The translations under genes and the position numbers were made by a program. From RUG11272 sp045226335 (GTDB taxonomy: Bacteria > Bacillota > Clostridia > Christensenellales > Aristaeellaceae), in assembly GCA_045226335.1 (NCBI GenBank), contig JBGVCH010000081.1:1-64000 (forward strand): DNA of 64,000 nt, written 5' to 3'. Numbering within the stretch: the first letter of the stretch is position 1; each line of letters begins with the position of its first letter. This document shows positions 49,008 through 59,000 of this stretch, piece by piece. Under the pieces are notes generated by a model, which saw nothing but the letters and a program-made list of their open reading frames with translations, did no database searches and was not told where the DNA came from.

Positions 49008-50942
49008 ATGCGATATCTGACGCTTATCCTGCTGGCCGTTTCTCTCCTCCTGGCCGCTTCCGCCATGGCGGAGACGGCGGATACGCCGGAGAATCCGCTC
49101 TACATCCGCAAGGTGGAGGATCTCCCGGACGACTTCTTCATGGGGATGGACGTCTCGTCCGTGCTGGCCCTTGAAGCCTCCGGCGTGCGCTATTATGACA
49201 CGGACGGACGGGAGCGCGATCTCTTTGAGCTGCTGGCGGAAAATGGGGTCAACCTGATCCGCATCCGCGTCTGGAACGATCCCTATGACGAGAACGGCCA
49301 CGGCTACGGCGGCGGCAACTGTGACGTAGCCTCCGCCGTGATCATCGGCAAACGAGCCACCGACGCCGGGATGCGGGTCCTCATTGACTTCCACTACAGC
49401 GATTTCTGGGCGGACCCCGGTAAGCAGATGGTTCCCAAGGCCTGGGCCGGAATGAAGATCGACGCCAAAGCCGAAGCCCTCCACGCCTGGACCCTGGACG
49501 CGCTGAATCAGCTGAAAGCCGCCGGTGTCGACGTGGCCATGGTGCAGCTCGGCAACGAAACCAACGGCGCGCTCTGCGGCGAAAAGGTCTGGATGAAGAT
49601 CTACAAGCTGATGAACGCCGGATCCACCGCAGTCCGCGAGGTCTTACCGGATGCGCTGATCGCCGTTCACTTTGCCAATCCGGAGAACAGCGAGTCTTAT
49701 CTGACCTACGCCTCCAAGCTGGACTATTACAGCCTTGACTACGATGTGTTCGGCAGCAGCTACTATCCTTACTGGCACGGCACGCTGGACAACCTGAAAA
49801 GCGTGCTGACCGCGATTCAGCAGACCTACGGGAAAAAGGTCATGGTCCTGGAGACAAGCTACGCCTGGACCGAGGAGGACGGAGATTTCAGCGGGAACAC
49901 CATCGGTGAAGGCGGCGGCTTCGAAAAGAAGTATCCCTTCACCGTCCAGGGTCAGGTCAATGAAGTGATCGACGTGGCGAAGGCCATGGCGGAGATCGGC
50001 GGCATCGGCCTGTGCTACTGGGAAGGCGCGTGGGTCCCCGTGGGAACGGAATCCTGGGAAAAGAACAGCACCCTGTGGGAGACGTACGGAAGCGGCTGGG
50101 CCACCAGCTACGCGGGGTCCTACGATCCGAAGGACGCCGGCCAGTACTACGGCGGCTGCGCGGTGGACAACCAAACCTTCTTCGATTTCAGCGGAAAAGC
50201 CCTGCCGTCTCTGGCGGTCTTCAGGCTGATGCGCACCGGCAATATCGTTCCCCTGACGGTGGATGCGGTGGACGATGTGGTCCTGTCCTGCGACATCCAC
50301 GCGGATCTGATCCTTCCGGAGACCGCCGACGCGGTCATGAGCGACAACTCCCGCCGGGCGGTCCCCGTGGTGTGGGATCCCGTGGACGCCGAAGCGCTCA
50401 AGGCCGCCGGCCCCGCGAAGCATACCATCCACGGGACGGCGGACGGCCGGGATGTCAACCTGCTGCTGAGCATGGTGAAGTTCAATTACATCCGAAACGG
50501 TGACTTTGAGGCCTCCGATGTCAGCATGTGGCGGGCCGTGGATCACGGCGGCTGCGAACAGCTGTACCAGGAGGAAAAGAAGACCGATTCCCAGAGCGGC
50601 GTCATGCACTGGCACTTTTACTCGGCCGCCGCCGGCACCGTCAACTTCGATCTGGAACAGGACATCGAAGGCCTGCCGGAGGGCACCTACACCTACACCA
50701 TCAGCGTGATGGGCGGGGACGCGGGCGATCAGGAGATCTACAGCTATGTCCGGATCAACGGCGAGATCGTCGCCATCCAGCCCACCGCCATCACCAGCTG
50801 GAACAACTGGTTCACCCCGGTCATCAGCGGCATCCGCGTCGCCGAGGGGGATCAGGTCACCGTGGGCCTTCATGTCCGGTGCGCTGGAGCCGGCGCCTGG
50901 GGGAAGATCGACGACGCCCTTCTCAACAGCGAGGGCGAATGA
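49008..50942 (+). CDS. Secreted endo-beta-1,4-galactanase (GH53) with accessory domains
   Basis: 644 residues. A signal peptide (RYLTLILLAVSLLLAASAMA) precedes a GH53 barrel: FFMGMDVSSVLALEASG, LIRIRVWNDPYDENG, acid/base Glu184 in QLGNETNG and nucleophile Glu282 in VLETSYAW. About residues 415-495 look like a bacterial Ig-like domain (VPVVWDPVDAEAL), and the last 145 (NYIRNGDFEASDVSMW onward) a jelly-roll carbohydrate-binding module. It cuts beta-1,4-galactan of pectic arabinogalactan. ATG 49008 follows GAGG; the upstream frame to 48999 overlaps the GH13 stop region. Confidence 0.95.
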   Translation: MRYLTLILLAVSLLLAASAMAETADTPENPLYIRKVEDLPDDFFMGMDVSSVLALEASGVRYYDTDGRERDLFELLAENGVNLIRIRVWNDPYDENGHGYGGGNCDVASAVIIGKRATDAGMRVLIDFHYSDFWADPGKQMVPKAWAGMKIDAKAEALHAWTLDALNQLKAAGVDVAMVQLGNETNGALCGEKVWMKIYKLMNAGSTAVREVLPDALIAVHFANPENSESYLTYASKLDYYSLDYDVFGSSYYPYWHGTLDNLKSVLTAIQQTYGKKVMVLETSYAWTEEDGDFSGNTIGEGGGFEKKYPFTVQGQVNEVIDVAKAMAEIGGIGLCYWEGAWVPVGTESWEKNSTLWETYGSGWATSYAGSYDPKDAGQYYGGCAVDNQTFFDFSGKALPSLAVFRLMRTGNIVPLTVDAVDDVVLSCDIHADLILPETADAVMSDNSRRAVPVVWDPVDAEALKAAGPAKHTIHGTADGRDVNLLLSMVKFNYIRNGDFEASDVSMWRAVDHGGCEQLYQEEKKTDSQSGVMHWHFYSAAAGTVNFDLEQDIEGLPEGTYTYTISVMGGDAGDQEIYSYVRINGEIVAIQPTAITSWNNWFTPVISGIRVAEGDQVTVGLHVRCAGAGAWGKIDDALLNSEGE

Positions 50943-50979
50943 CGGCTGAACCATATTGAAACGATGGCCGGAAAGCCAT

Positions 50980-51014
50980 GAGCAGCGCCGTGTCCCGACG
51001 CTGCTCTTCATTTG
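50980..51014 (+). terminator. Terminator after GH53
   Basis: GAGCAGCG at 50980-50987 and CGCTGCTC at 50999-51006 with an 11-base loop, followed by TTCATTT. It starts 38 bases after the GH53 stop. Confidence 0.65.
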
Positions 51015-51018
51015 GGTC

Positions 51019-51047
51019 TTGTGCTTCAGGTCACTCTGTGCTAAACT
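51019..51047 (+). promoter_or_regulatory. Promoter of the esterase gene
   Basis: TTGTGC at 51019-51024, 17 bases, TAAACT at 51042-51047. It follows the GH53 terminator, so the esterase is probably transcribed separately. Confidence 0.6.
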
Positions 51048-51084
51048 GGGCAGAGCAAATTCAAGTCAGAAGGAAGTCCTGACC

Positions 51085-51852
51085 ATGGTTCTGAAATGGC
51101 GAACCCTGATCCCAGCCCTGACCCGGAGAGAACGCCGGACCGTGTACGTCTACATCCCCGACGAGGCGGAATGGGAGCCGGACAAGCGATATCCCGTCCT
51201 GTATATGTTTGACGGGCACAACGTCTTCTTCGACGCGGACGCCACCTACGGCAAAAGCTGGGGCATGAAAGAGTATCTCGACGAGAACAGCGTACCGCTG
51301 ATCGTGGTGGGCGTGGACTGCAACCATCACCCGAACAACGGCCGGCTCAGCGAATACTCCCCTTACAGCTTCAGCGATCCGCGCTTCGGTTCGGTCACCG
51401 GCCGCGGCAAACTGTACATGGACTGGCTGACCGGGACACTGAAGCCGATGATCGACGCCCGGTACCCCACCATTCCGGATCGTACGCACACCTGGATCGC
51501 CGGCAGTTCCATGGGCGGCCTGATGAGCCTTTACGCCATCGGCGCCTACAATCACGTGTTCAGCCGGGCCGCCGCCCTCTCTCCTTCCATCTGGGTCAAC
51601 GGAAAAAAACTCCGCAAGCTGCTGCGGACCGCGGAGCTGAGCGACGACACGGTCATCTACATGGATTACGGTGCCCGAGAGATGCAGCAGCACAACGGCA
51701 TGACCGAGGAGTTTGCCGCCACCGTCTGCACCCTGATGGAGCGCCGGGCCCTGGTCAACGCCCGGATCGTGCCCAACGGAGATCACTGTGAAGCCTGCTG
51801 GGAGGAACAGATCCCGTTCTTTATGGAGACGCTTTTCTACAACAGAGAATGA
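51085..51852 (+). CDS. Alpha/beta-hydrolase esterase (enterochelin esterase-like family)
   Basis: 255 residues, no signal peptide. The N-terminus RRTVYVYIPDEAEWEPDKRYPVLYMFDGHNVF (split: RRTVYVYIPDEAEWE and RYPVLYMFDGHNVF) and the nucleophile elbow IAGSSMGGLMSLYAIG are typical of the putative-esterase family; Ser in GSSMGG, an Asp after VIYMDYGARE and His in NGDHCEACW complete the triad. It may remove acetyl or other ester groups from glycans, given the glycosidases beside it. ATG 51085 has AAGGAAG upstream; the longer frame from 50956 lies before the promoter. Confidence 0.9.
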   Translation: MVLKWRTLIPALTRRERRTVYVYIPDEAEWEPDKRYPVLYMFDGHNVFFDADATYGKSWGMKEYLDENSVPLIVVGVDCNHHPNNGRLSEYSPYSFSDPRFGSVTGRGKLYMDWLTGTLKPMIDARYPTIPDRTHTWIAGSSMGGLMSLYAIGAYNHVFSRAAALSPSIWVNGKKLRKLLRTAELSDDTVIYMDYGAREMQQHNGMTEEFAATVCTLMERRALVNARIVPNGDHCEACWEEQIPFFMETLFYNRE

Positions 51853-51907
51853 CTTCCAGACCGTAGTCTGTTCACCCAATGCTCGCGCTTCTCCAAAACT
51901 TCGCATA

Positions 51908-51933
51908 CAAAAACCCGCCGAAGCGGGTTTTTG
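51908..51933. terminator. Bidirectional terminator between esterase and ferredoxin
   Basis: AAAAACCCGC, loop CGAA, GCGGGTTTTT. The stem ends in A on one side and T on the other, giving a T-run both ways for these converging genes. Confidence 0.9.
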
Positions 51934-51936
51934 TGA

Positions 51937-52107
51937 TTACTCCTGAACAGGAGCGCCGACGGGGCAGGTATCCGCGCAGGCACCGCACTCGATGCAGGTG
52001 TCAGCGTTGATCTCGTACTTGCCGTCGCCTTCGGTGATGGCTTCGACGGGGCAGCCGGCAGCGCAGGCGCCGCAGGCGATGCAGGCATCGGTGATCGTAT
52101 AGGCCAT
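51937..52107 (-). CDS. 2[4Fe-4S] ferredoxin
   Basis: 56 residues, the clostridial ferredoxin size. Two cluster motifs, CIACGACAAGCPVEA and CIECGACADTCPVGA, each CxxCxxCxxxCP. It carries low-potential electrons, as expected in an anaerobe. ATG 52107 has AAAGGAGG on the minus strand. Single-gene unit with its own promoter at 52153-52181. Confidence 0.97.
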   Translation of the reverse strand: MAYTITDACIACGACAAGCPVEAITEGDGKYEINADTCIECGACADTCPVGAPVQE

Positions 52108-52152
52108 GGTTGAATCCTCCTTTGCGTGTTGAACCTCTGAAAGGTTGTCTGG

Positions 52153-52181
52153 ATTATAGCATGAAGATGGCAAAAATGCAA
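52153..52181 (-). promoter_or_regulatory. Promoter of the ferredoxin gene
   Basis: On the minus strand TTGCAT (plus 52176-52181), 17 bases, TATAAT (plus 52153-52158), 45 bases before the start codon. Confidence 0.85.
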
Positions 52182-52276
52182 GCATTTATGCGCGATGTTG
52201 AGAAATTCCGCCTCGCTGTGTTCCTTATGAATCCCTACTAAATCGGTCCGATTTCGGCGCATTGCGAGGGCAAAAT

Positions 52277-52825
52277 TCACGCGTAGACGGCGCGTTCTCC
52301 GCCGATGAGCGGCAGGCGGCTGTAGGCCATGACGATTCTGGCCGCACACAGTTGGCTCACCGACGGGCGCAGCGGCACCGCCACCGGCCGGATGTGCATA
52401 CCCACCAGCGTATCCCCGATGTCGATGGCGGCGTCCGCCTGAATGCGAAGGGCCAGGGCCGGTTCCTTCATCTGCTGCCAGGCCGCGGCGGGCACACTCC
52501 CGCCGGCCTTTGGCTGGGGAACGGCATGCACCTGGGTCAGCCGCAGACGGACCAAATCGGACTTCTCCACAACGATGGCCCGGTTGAGGTGTTCACAGCA
52601 CTGGAAAGCCGCGCTGAGGCCACGGGCCCGGCAGGCCTTCAGCATGGCCGCGGCGATGACCTCACCATAGGCCGGAACGCTGCCGTGGCCGATCCTCGCG
52701 CCGGCGACTTCGGACGTGGAGCAACCCAGCACAATGATCCCGCCCTCTTCAATCTTTCCCGCCGCGCAAAGCTCCGCCACACAAGATTCCAGGGCGGATT
52801 CCGCGGCCTGTTCAAACTTAGTCAT
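52277..52825 (-). CDS. YwlG-family protein (TIGR01440/UPF0340)
   Basis: 182 residues, family length. IIVLGCSTSEVAGARIGHGS at the start, CEHLNRAIV in the middle, and DIGDTLVGMHIRPVAVPLRP near the end are its conserved blocks. Biochemical role is unknown. In many Firmicutes it sits near glyA, but not here. Start ATG 52825 overlaps the DUF2974 stop by 8 bases and has GGAGG upstream. Last gene of the four-gene DUF1015 operon. Confidence 0.9.
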   Translation of the reverse strand: MTKFEQAAESALESCVAELCAAGKIEEGGIIVLGCSTSEVAGARIGHGSVPAYGEVIAAAMLKACRARGLSAAFQCCEHLNRAIVVEKSDLVRLRLTQVHAVPQPKAGGSVPAAAWQQMKEPALALRIQADAAIDIGDTLVGMHIRPVAVPLRPSVSQLCAARIVMAYSRLPLIGGERAVYA

Positions 52826-53972
52826 TGCCTCTGCCTCCCCCGAACAGTTTTCCCAGCAGCTTGCTCGCCGCCTTGTTGATGAGCCTGCTGGCACCTTCCG
52901 TCACCACATTGCCGGCACCGTAGGCCAGCGCGTTGCGGAACTGGCTGCTGACCACGTCGCGGGTTTCCTGATCCATTCCGCCCACGGTGGAGAGCGCGGC
53001 GGGCAGGCTCAGCAGCAGTTTGCCTTTCAGTTCCGCCAGCGTTCTGGCGCCGCTGGATTCGACGACGTAAAACATGGAATCGATGATCTTCTGCCGCTGG
53101 TCCATGCTGACTTCGCTGAGCAGATCGTGCATGGTCCGGTCGATGACCTTGGAATAGAATTTCGCCTCACCGGCCATCCGGAAGCTGTCGGGCTCCTGGG
53201 TCTGCCAGGTAAAGAGATCGTGCTGCGCCATGCCCTCCGCGTCTGAGCAGACCACCACATATTCGGTGTTATAGCCCAGCAGCAGGCCGATAAACGAAGC
53301 TTCCGGGATGACGGAGCGCATCCGGTCTTTGACCTCCCGGTAGGCCGGCAGCGCCAGGCTCGCGTCGTCCAGGCCCGGCCCGTCGAAGGACCACACGCGC
53401 CCGATTCTCCGGCGGATCTCGGCCGGCGCGTGAACAGCGGCGTAGACCGACAGATTCCCTCCCTTGGAATGCCCGCACAGGACGAGGTTTCCCTCGGTGA
53501 ACCGGGCGACCTGCTCGAGATAGGCCACCGCCGCCGTCTGTGAGGCCACCGGGCTCTCATAGAGCATGGCGAAATCCTCGTGCCAGCCCACCAGGGTCGC
53601 GTCGGTCCCCCGAAAGCAGACCACACTTCCGTACCCGGGCAGCAGGCAGGTCACGGCGGCAAACTGAATCCGCGGCTCATCCTGTAGGATGTTGACAAAC
53701 CCCGTCATGCGGGCCTCTTTGAACCGGACCGAGCGCGCCATGCGGTGCAGCAGGACGATCTGCTTGTCCCGCTTGGTCTCCGCGCTGTCCCCCGGGTTCA
53801 GATACTGATCCGCGATGGAGAAGAGGCTTGCCCCGCCGGCGGTCTCAGCAGCCGGCAGCATATCCAGGTAACAGATGGCGGAAAGCGCTAGGGCATCCAG
53901 GTCGTTGAAAGGCGCGCTGCCGCCGATGGGTTTGTCCGCACACCAGGTCAGATAGTCCAGGATATCGGCCAT
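52818..53972 (-). CDS. DUF2974 alpha/beta-hydrolase-like protein
   Basis: 384 residues. A lipase-like nucleophile elbow, LVLCGHSKGGNLSVYAA, with the strand VVCFRGTDATLVGWHEDF before it and a possible catalytic Asp in WSFDGPGLDD, matches the DUF2974/Mbeg1-like group. The C-terminal 120 residues are helical and end in a glycine-rich, amphipathic stretch (NKAASKLLGKLFGGGRGND). Substrate unknown. ATG 53972 has GGGAGGG upstream; the longer frame to 54206 overlaps the secreted-protein gene. Third gene of the operon. Confidence 0.88.
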   Translation of the reverse strand: MADILDYLTWCADKPIGGSAPFNDLDALALSAICYLDMLPAAETAGGASLFSIADQYLNPGDSAETKRDKQIVLLHRMARSVRFKEARMTGFVNILQDEPRIQFAAVTCLLPGYGSVVCFRGTDATLVGWHEDFAMLYESPVASQTAAVAYLEQVARFTEGNLVLCGHSKGGNLSVYAAVHAPAEIRRRIGRVWSFDGPGLDDASLALPAYREVKDRMRSVIPEASFIGLLLGYNTEYVVVCSDAEGMAQHDLFTWQTQEPDSFRMAGEAKFYSKVIDRTMHDLLSEVSMDQRQKIIDSMFYVVESSGARTLAELKGKLLLSLPAALSTVGGMDQETRDVVSSQFRNALAYGAGNVVTEGASRLINKAASKLLGKLFGGGRGND

Positions 53973-54007
53973 CCCGCTCCCTCCCCTTTCAGCTTTTCTT
54001 TTTGTGG

Positions 54008-54619
54008 TCAGTCCATGGCTGGATTCCACCGTTCCTCCAGGCGGGTCAGATCCTGCTGAAGGCCGCCCAGAGAGACGTAATTGGATCGGATCCTCCCGGC
54101 CTCCGCGGCATCGACGGTCACTGTGCCGATGACGGTCCGATAGCCCAGAAGGGTGAAGGAAACCTTTTCCCCATGCGCCTTTGCAAGCGCTTCCAGCAGT
54201 TCCCATCCGTCGCCCACCAGGTAAACCGAGTAATCCTCCTGATAGTTGGAATCGTATTCCGACCCCCGGGTCGTGACGCTCCAGGTCCAGGCCCGGTCGC
54301 CAAACCGCAGCGTCATGGTGTCGGCGTACAGCTCGTCTTCCATGTTCATCGCCAGGGTGAAGCGGATCACCACCAGATCGCCGTTTGCCAGTTCCACGTA
54401 ATCGAGGAAGCCATAGACTTCCCCGTCGTCCGTCTCGCCGAAAAAAGGCTGGTTTTCACTCCGGTATACTGTGTCGATGCCGTTGTCGTCCAGGAAAGAC
54501 GTTATGGTTTCATCGTTCTCCAGCGCAGCCAGGTCAAAGCCTTCCCAATCCTCGGCGCAGGCGGCGAAGGCCAACAGGCAGGCCACCGCGGTCAGCAACC
54601 ACAGAAACCGGCTTTTCAC
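54008..54619 (-). CDS. Small secreted protein of unknown function
   Basis: 203 residues. Signal peptide KSRFLWLLTAVACLLAFAACA. Signal peptidase I would cut after ACA; a lipoprotein reading (FAAC) is possible but the -3 residue is Phe, not the usual Leu. The mature part is acidic and beta-rich (VYGFLDYVELANGDLVVIRF, FGDRAWTWSV). I do not recognise a family. The start overlaps the DUF1015 stop by four bases, so it is coupled to that gene. Confidence 0.75.
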   Translation of the reverse strand: MKSRFLWLLTAVACLLAFAACAEDWEGFDLAALENDETITSFLDDNGIDTVYRSENQPFFGETDDGEVYGFLDYVELANGDLVVIRFTLAMNMEDELYADTMTLRFGDRAWTWSVTTRGSEYDSNYQEDYSVYLVGDGWELLEALAKAHGEKVSFTLLGYRTVIGTVTVDAAEAGRIRSNYVSLGGLQQDLTRLEERWNPAMD

Positions 54620-55863
54620 TCCGCATCCCCCTTCCGGATCTTTCTCGCCTCGAGATAATAGCGCTTCTCGGCCGCGTGTCCCATGGAGAACGTCTTTCTC
54701 GGAAGGACGCCGTCTTTGGCGATGCCCGGGAACAGGCCTTCCTTCGGGATGGCGGGCAGAAGGAACGCCATGGCGCCCGGACCGCGCCCCAGCCGGGCAG
54801 CGGTATCATCGCCGTGAATGTAGTCGATCTGGTCCGCGCGAACGGTCTCGTCCAGAAAGCGCTGCAGGATGGCAACCGGCAGCTGGCCCAGGGCGAGATC
54901 CAGCGTCAGAACACCCTCGCCCTCCGCGCTGACCCACCGGATGGCGTGCCCTTCCGCGGCGCAGATCCCTTCCGCCGCCCGGAGCAGCCGCGCCGGATCG
55001 ACGCCCGTCACGACGCGATGGATGGGCTCGAACTGCTGAGCCGCGTCCCGGATATTCTCCAGTTCCACCATCGCGCAGCTTGCGGGGTGACCTTCCGTCT
55101 CATCGGGGTGCTCCCTGCGCAGCGTCTCCCAGCAGTCCTTCGCCGTGGCCAGGGAATGGTTGCCATCCCCCACGGCATAGAGAATGGGCGATACGCCGAT
55201 GGACGCGTACTTGTCCGCCATGCGCTGCTCGTAGTCCGCGATGCGCGCCTCGAGCCGCTCTCGGGCCTGCCCGTCCACCAGCCACCCCGCAATATGCCCG
55301 CCGTCCTGCATCAGGTCGAAGTCATACAGCTTGGGAAGCGCGTCCTTTTCACCCGTGAGGGTCTCGATGACGCACTCCCGGTCGTCGTCGCAGAGCATCA
55401 GCACATGGCTGAGTTCCAGCGGCGCGTCCCGGCGGATGGCCACCCTCGGCGGGATGCGTTCCACCACGGTGCGCTCCGTGGCCCGGATGGCGCTGTCCGC
55501 GTCCGGGCGATAGTCGTAGGCGTCCAGGTCCACCGCGCCGACGATGCCGCGCCGCACAGCGCCGTTGGCCAGGGTGCGCTCCACATAAACGAAGGCGCCC
55601 GGATACGACCGGAAGATCGCCCGGTGCAGCGCGTCCCGCATGGATTCGTTGATGAAGGCGATGCGCTTTTCCCGGTCGGACTTCAGCCAGGCCTCCGGAA
55701 AGATCAGGTTCAGGGCGGAAGGCGCATCCCCCACCGCTGTTTTGACCGCATCCCAGTATTCCGGTTCGGACGTATACTGGTCGCAGGCGATGACCGCCCA
55801 GCGCGGCAGCATGGATTCTTCGGGGATCAGCAGGTCCGCCCTGTGAAAGACGGTTGCGCTCAT
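54616..55863 (-). CDS. DUF1015 family protein
   Basis: 415 residues, usual family length. Diagnostic blocks are LPRWAVIACDQYTSEPEYW, FVYVERTLANGAVRRGIVGAVDLDAYDY (split: FVYVERTLANG and VRRGIVGAVDLDAYDY), ILYAVGDGNHSLATAKDCWE and DYIHGDDTAA. It has been called a HTH-like or SpoOJ-like protein in databases, without firm function; operons with serine metabolism genes are frequent, but not seen here. First gene of the operon with the secreted protein, DUF2974 and YwlG genes. Confidence 0.92.
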   Translation of the reverse strand: MSATVFHRADLLIPEESMLPRWAVIACDQYTSEPEYWDAVKTAVGDAPSALNLIFPEAWLKSDREKRIAFINESMRDALHRAIFRSYPGAFVYVERTLANGAVRRGIVGAVDLDAYDYRPDADSAIRATERTVVERIPPRVAIRRDAPLELSHVLMLCDDDRECVIETLTGEKDALPKLYDFDLMQDGGHIAGWLVDGQARERLEARIADYEQRMADKYASIGVSPILYAVGDGNHSLATAKDCWETLRREHPDETEGHPASCAMVELENIRDAAQQFEPIHRVVTGVDPARLLRAAEGICAAEGHAIRWVSAEGEGVLTLDLALGQLPVAILQRFLDETVRADQIDYIHGDDTAARLGRGPGAMAFLLPAIPKEGLFPGIAKDGVLPRKTFSMGHAAEKRYYLEARKIRKGDAE

Positions 55864-55911
55864 CGGTTCTCCTCCATTCTTCTTCGGGATCCTCTATGTT
55901 CACTCACGGAT

Positions 55912-55939
55912 ATTATACATCATTCCCGGTGCAAAGCAA
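55912..55939 (-). promoter_or_regulatory. Promoter of the DUF1015 operon
   Basis: On the minus strand TTGCTT (plus 55934-55939), 16 bases, TATAAT (plus 55912-55917), about 49 bases before the ATG. Confidence 0.75.
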
Positions 55940-55993
55940 CCATTTTGTCCGCAGTGTTTGCCAGCAGCCGCGTCCATCATCCGGCGCCTGTTT

Positions 55994-56028
55994 GAAAAGC
56001 CACGCCCGTCGGGAAACGGACGTGGCTT
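55994..56028 (-). terminator. Terminator of carB
   Basis: On the minus strand AGCCACGTCCGT (plus 56016-56027) pairs with GACGGGCGTGGCT (plus 55998-56010) through two wobble or shifted positions, followed by TTTTCAAA. It lies 6 bases after the carB stop. Confidence 0.85.
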
Positions 56029-56033
56029 CGGGG

Positions 56034-59000
56034 TTACCGGATGTGACTATGGCGTTCCTGCAGAGACTGGACGCCGCTCTGCCCGCTCTGCACCGCCAGG
56101 ATGCCCTTGGCGCTGGCCAGGGCCGCGGCGATGGTGGTGATATAGGGCACACGGCTCTTGATGCAGGCCTTCCGGATATAGCTGTCATCCGGACCGCGGC
56201 CGCTGCCGACGGGCGTGTTGACCACCAGCTGAACCTTGCCGTTGGTGATGACGTCATAGCAGTCCGGGCGCCCCTCGTCGATCTTGAAGACTTCCTCCAC
56301 AGGGATGCCGTGGCTGATGAGGAGTGCGGCGGTGCCGGACGTGGACAGGATCTTGAAGCCAGCCTGCACAAAGGTCTTCGCGACCTCCACGACCTCGGGC
56401 TTGTCCTTGTCGTTTACTGTGATCAGGACGGTCCCGCCGGTGGGCAGCGCCGTCTTGGTGGCTTCTTCCGCTTTGAAGAAGGCTTCGCCCACGGTATCCG
56501 CGATGCCCAGCACTTCGCCGGTGGAGCGCATTTCCGGCCCCAGCAGCGGATCCACTTCCGGGAACATATTGAAGGGGAAGACAGCTTCCTTGACGCCGTA
56601 GTGCGGAATGACCCGCTCCTTCAGCCCCTTCAGCGGCGATTCCTTGCCGGTGAACTCGTCGGTGATGATTTCCGTGGCCAGCGGCACCATGGCGATGTTG
56701 CAGACCTTGGACACCAGCGGCACGGTGCGGCTGGCTCTGGGGTTCGCCTCCAGGACATACACGATGCCGTTCTCAATGGCGTACTGCATATTCATCAGGC
56801 CGCGGACATGCATTTCCTTCGCGATGCGGCGGGTGTATTCCTTGATGGTTTCCAGCTGCTCCGGCGGGATGTTCTTCGACGGGATGATGCAGGCGGAGTC
56901 GCCGGAATGGACACCCGCCAGTTCAATGTGTTCCATCACCGCGGGTACATAGGCATCCGTGCCGTCCGCGATGGCGTCCGCCTCGCACTCCATGGCGTGG
57001 CGCAGGAAGCGGTCGATGAGGATGGGCCGGTCGGGCGTCACGCCGATGGCCGCGTCCATGTAGCCGCGAAGCGCATCGTCGTTGTACACCACTTCCATGC
57101 CCCGGCCGCCCAGCACATAGCTGGGGCGGACCATCACCGGGTAACCGATGCGGTGGGCGATCTCCCGGGCTTCCTCGTAGTTCACCGCCATCCCCGACTC
57201 GGGCATGGGGATCCCCAGCTTGTCCATCATGGCCCGGAACAGATCGCGGTCCTCCGCCATGTCGATGACAGACGGCGGGGTCCCCAGAATGTGGACGCCG
57301 TTTTTCTCCAGCGCCCCGGCCAGATTCAGCGGCGTCTGACCGCCGAACTGCGCGATGACGCCCAGGGGCTTCTCGTGGCGGTAGATGGAGAGCACGTCCT
57401 CCAGCGTCAGGGGCTCAAAATACAGCTTGTCGGAGGTGTCGTAGTCCGTGGAAACCGTCTCCGGATTGCAGTTGACAATGATGGTTTTGAATCCTGCCTT
57501 GTGGAGCGCCTTGGCCGCGTGGACACAGCAGTAGTCAAACTCAATGCCCTGGCCGATGCGGTTGGGACCGCCGCCCAGGATCATGATCTTTTTCTCGTCG
57601 GGCATCGCCGCAGTCTCTTTCGCGGGATGATAGGTGGAGTAATAGTAAGCGCTGTCCTTGGTGCCGCTGACGTGCACGCCTTCCCAGACCTCCGTGACAC
57701 CGGCGGCCTCGCGGGCTTCCCGGATGGCGTCCTCGTCCACGCGGAGGATCTGGCTGAGATACTTGTCGGAGAAACCGTCCAGCTTGGCCCGGCGCAGCAC
57801 ATCGATGGGCGGAACGGCGCCTGCGTACTTAAGCAGGGCTTCCTCCTCCTCAACAAGTTCCTTCATCTGCTCGAGGAAATAAGGCTTGATGGCGGTGAGC
57901 TTATACAGCTCCTCGACGGTCGCGCCCTTGCGCAGCGCCTCATACATCACGAACTGGCGCTGACTGGTGGGATAGCGCAGAAGGCGCAGCAGCTCCTCCT
58001 TGGTCTTCTCGTGATATTCCTTGGCCCAGCCCAGACCGTACCGCCCCTGCTCCAGCGAGCGGATGGCCTTCTGGAAGGCTTCCTTGTAGGTCTTGCCGAT
58101 GGACATGACCTCGCCCACGGCCCGCATCTGGGTGCCCAGCTTGTCCTCCACGCCCTTGAACTTTTCAAAGGCCCAGCGGGCGAACTTGATGACCACATAA
58201 TCTCCGTCGGGATAATACTTGTCCAGCGTGCCGTACTTGCCGCAGGGGATCTCGTCCAGGGTGAGGCCGGAGGCCAGCATGGCAGAGACCAGGGCAATGG
58301 GGAAACCGGTGGCCTTGGAAGCAAGAGCCGAGGAGCGGGACGTCCTGGGGTTGATCTCAATGACGATGATCCGGCCGGTCTGCGTGTTGCGCGCGAACTG
58401 GACGTTCGTCCCGCCGATGACCTGCACTTCATCCACGATGCGGTATGCCTGACGCTGGAGCTCTTGCTGAACGTCCTCCGGGATGGTGAGCATGGGGGCC
58501 GAACAGAAGGAATCGCCGGTGTGCACCCCAAGGGGATCGATGTTTTCGATGAAGCAGACCGTGATCATCTGGCCCTTGGCGTCCCGGACAACCTCCAGTT
58601 CCAGCTCCTCCCAGCCGAGAACGCTCTCTTCCACCAGCACCTGACCCACCAGGGAGGCCTGGAGACCCCGGGCGCAGACTGTCTTCAGCTCTTCGGTGTT
58701 GTAGACCAGGCCGCCGCCCGCACCGCCCATGGTATAGGCCGGGCGGAGCACAACGGGATAGCCCAGCTGATCGGCAATCTTCAGTGCTTCTTCCACGGAA
58801 TAGGCCACTTCGCTGCGGGCCATTTCGATCCCCAGCTTGTTCATGGTCTTCTTGAATTCGATCCGATCCTCACCGCGCTGGATGGCGTCCACCTGAACGC
58901 CGATGACCTTCACGCCATATTTGTCCAGAACCCCCTGCTCCGCCAGCTCGGAACAAAGGTTCAGGCCGCTCTGGCCGCCCAGATTGGGAAGCAGGGCATC

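Noticed and set aside
54008..54619. Lipoprotein signal (FAAC)
   Set aside because: The residue three before the cysteine is Phe rather than Leu/Val/Ile, so ordinary signal peptidase cleavage is at least as likely. Left open in the entry.
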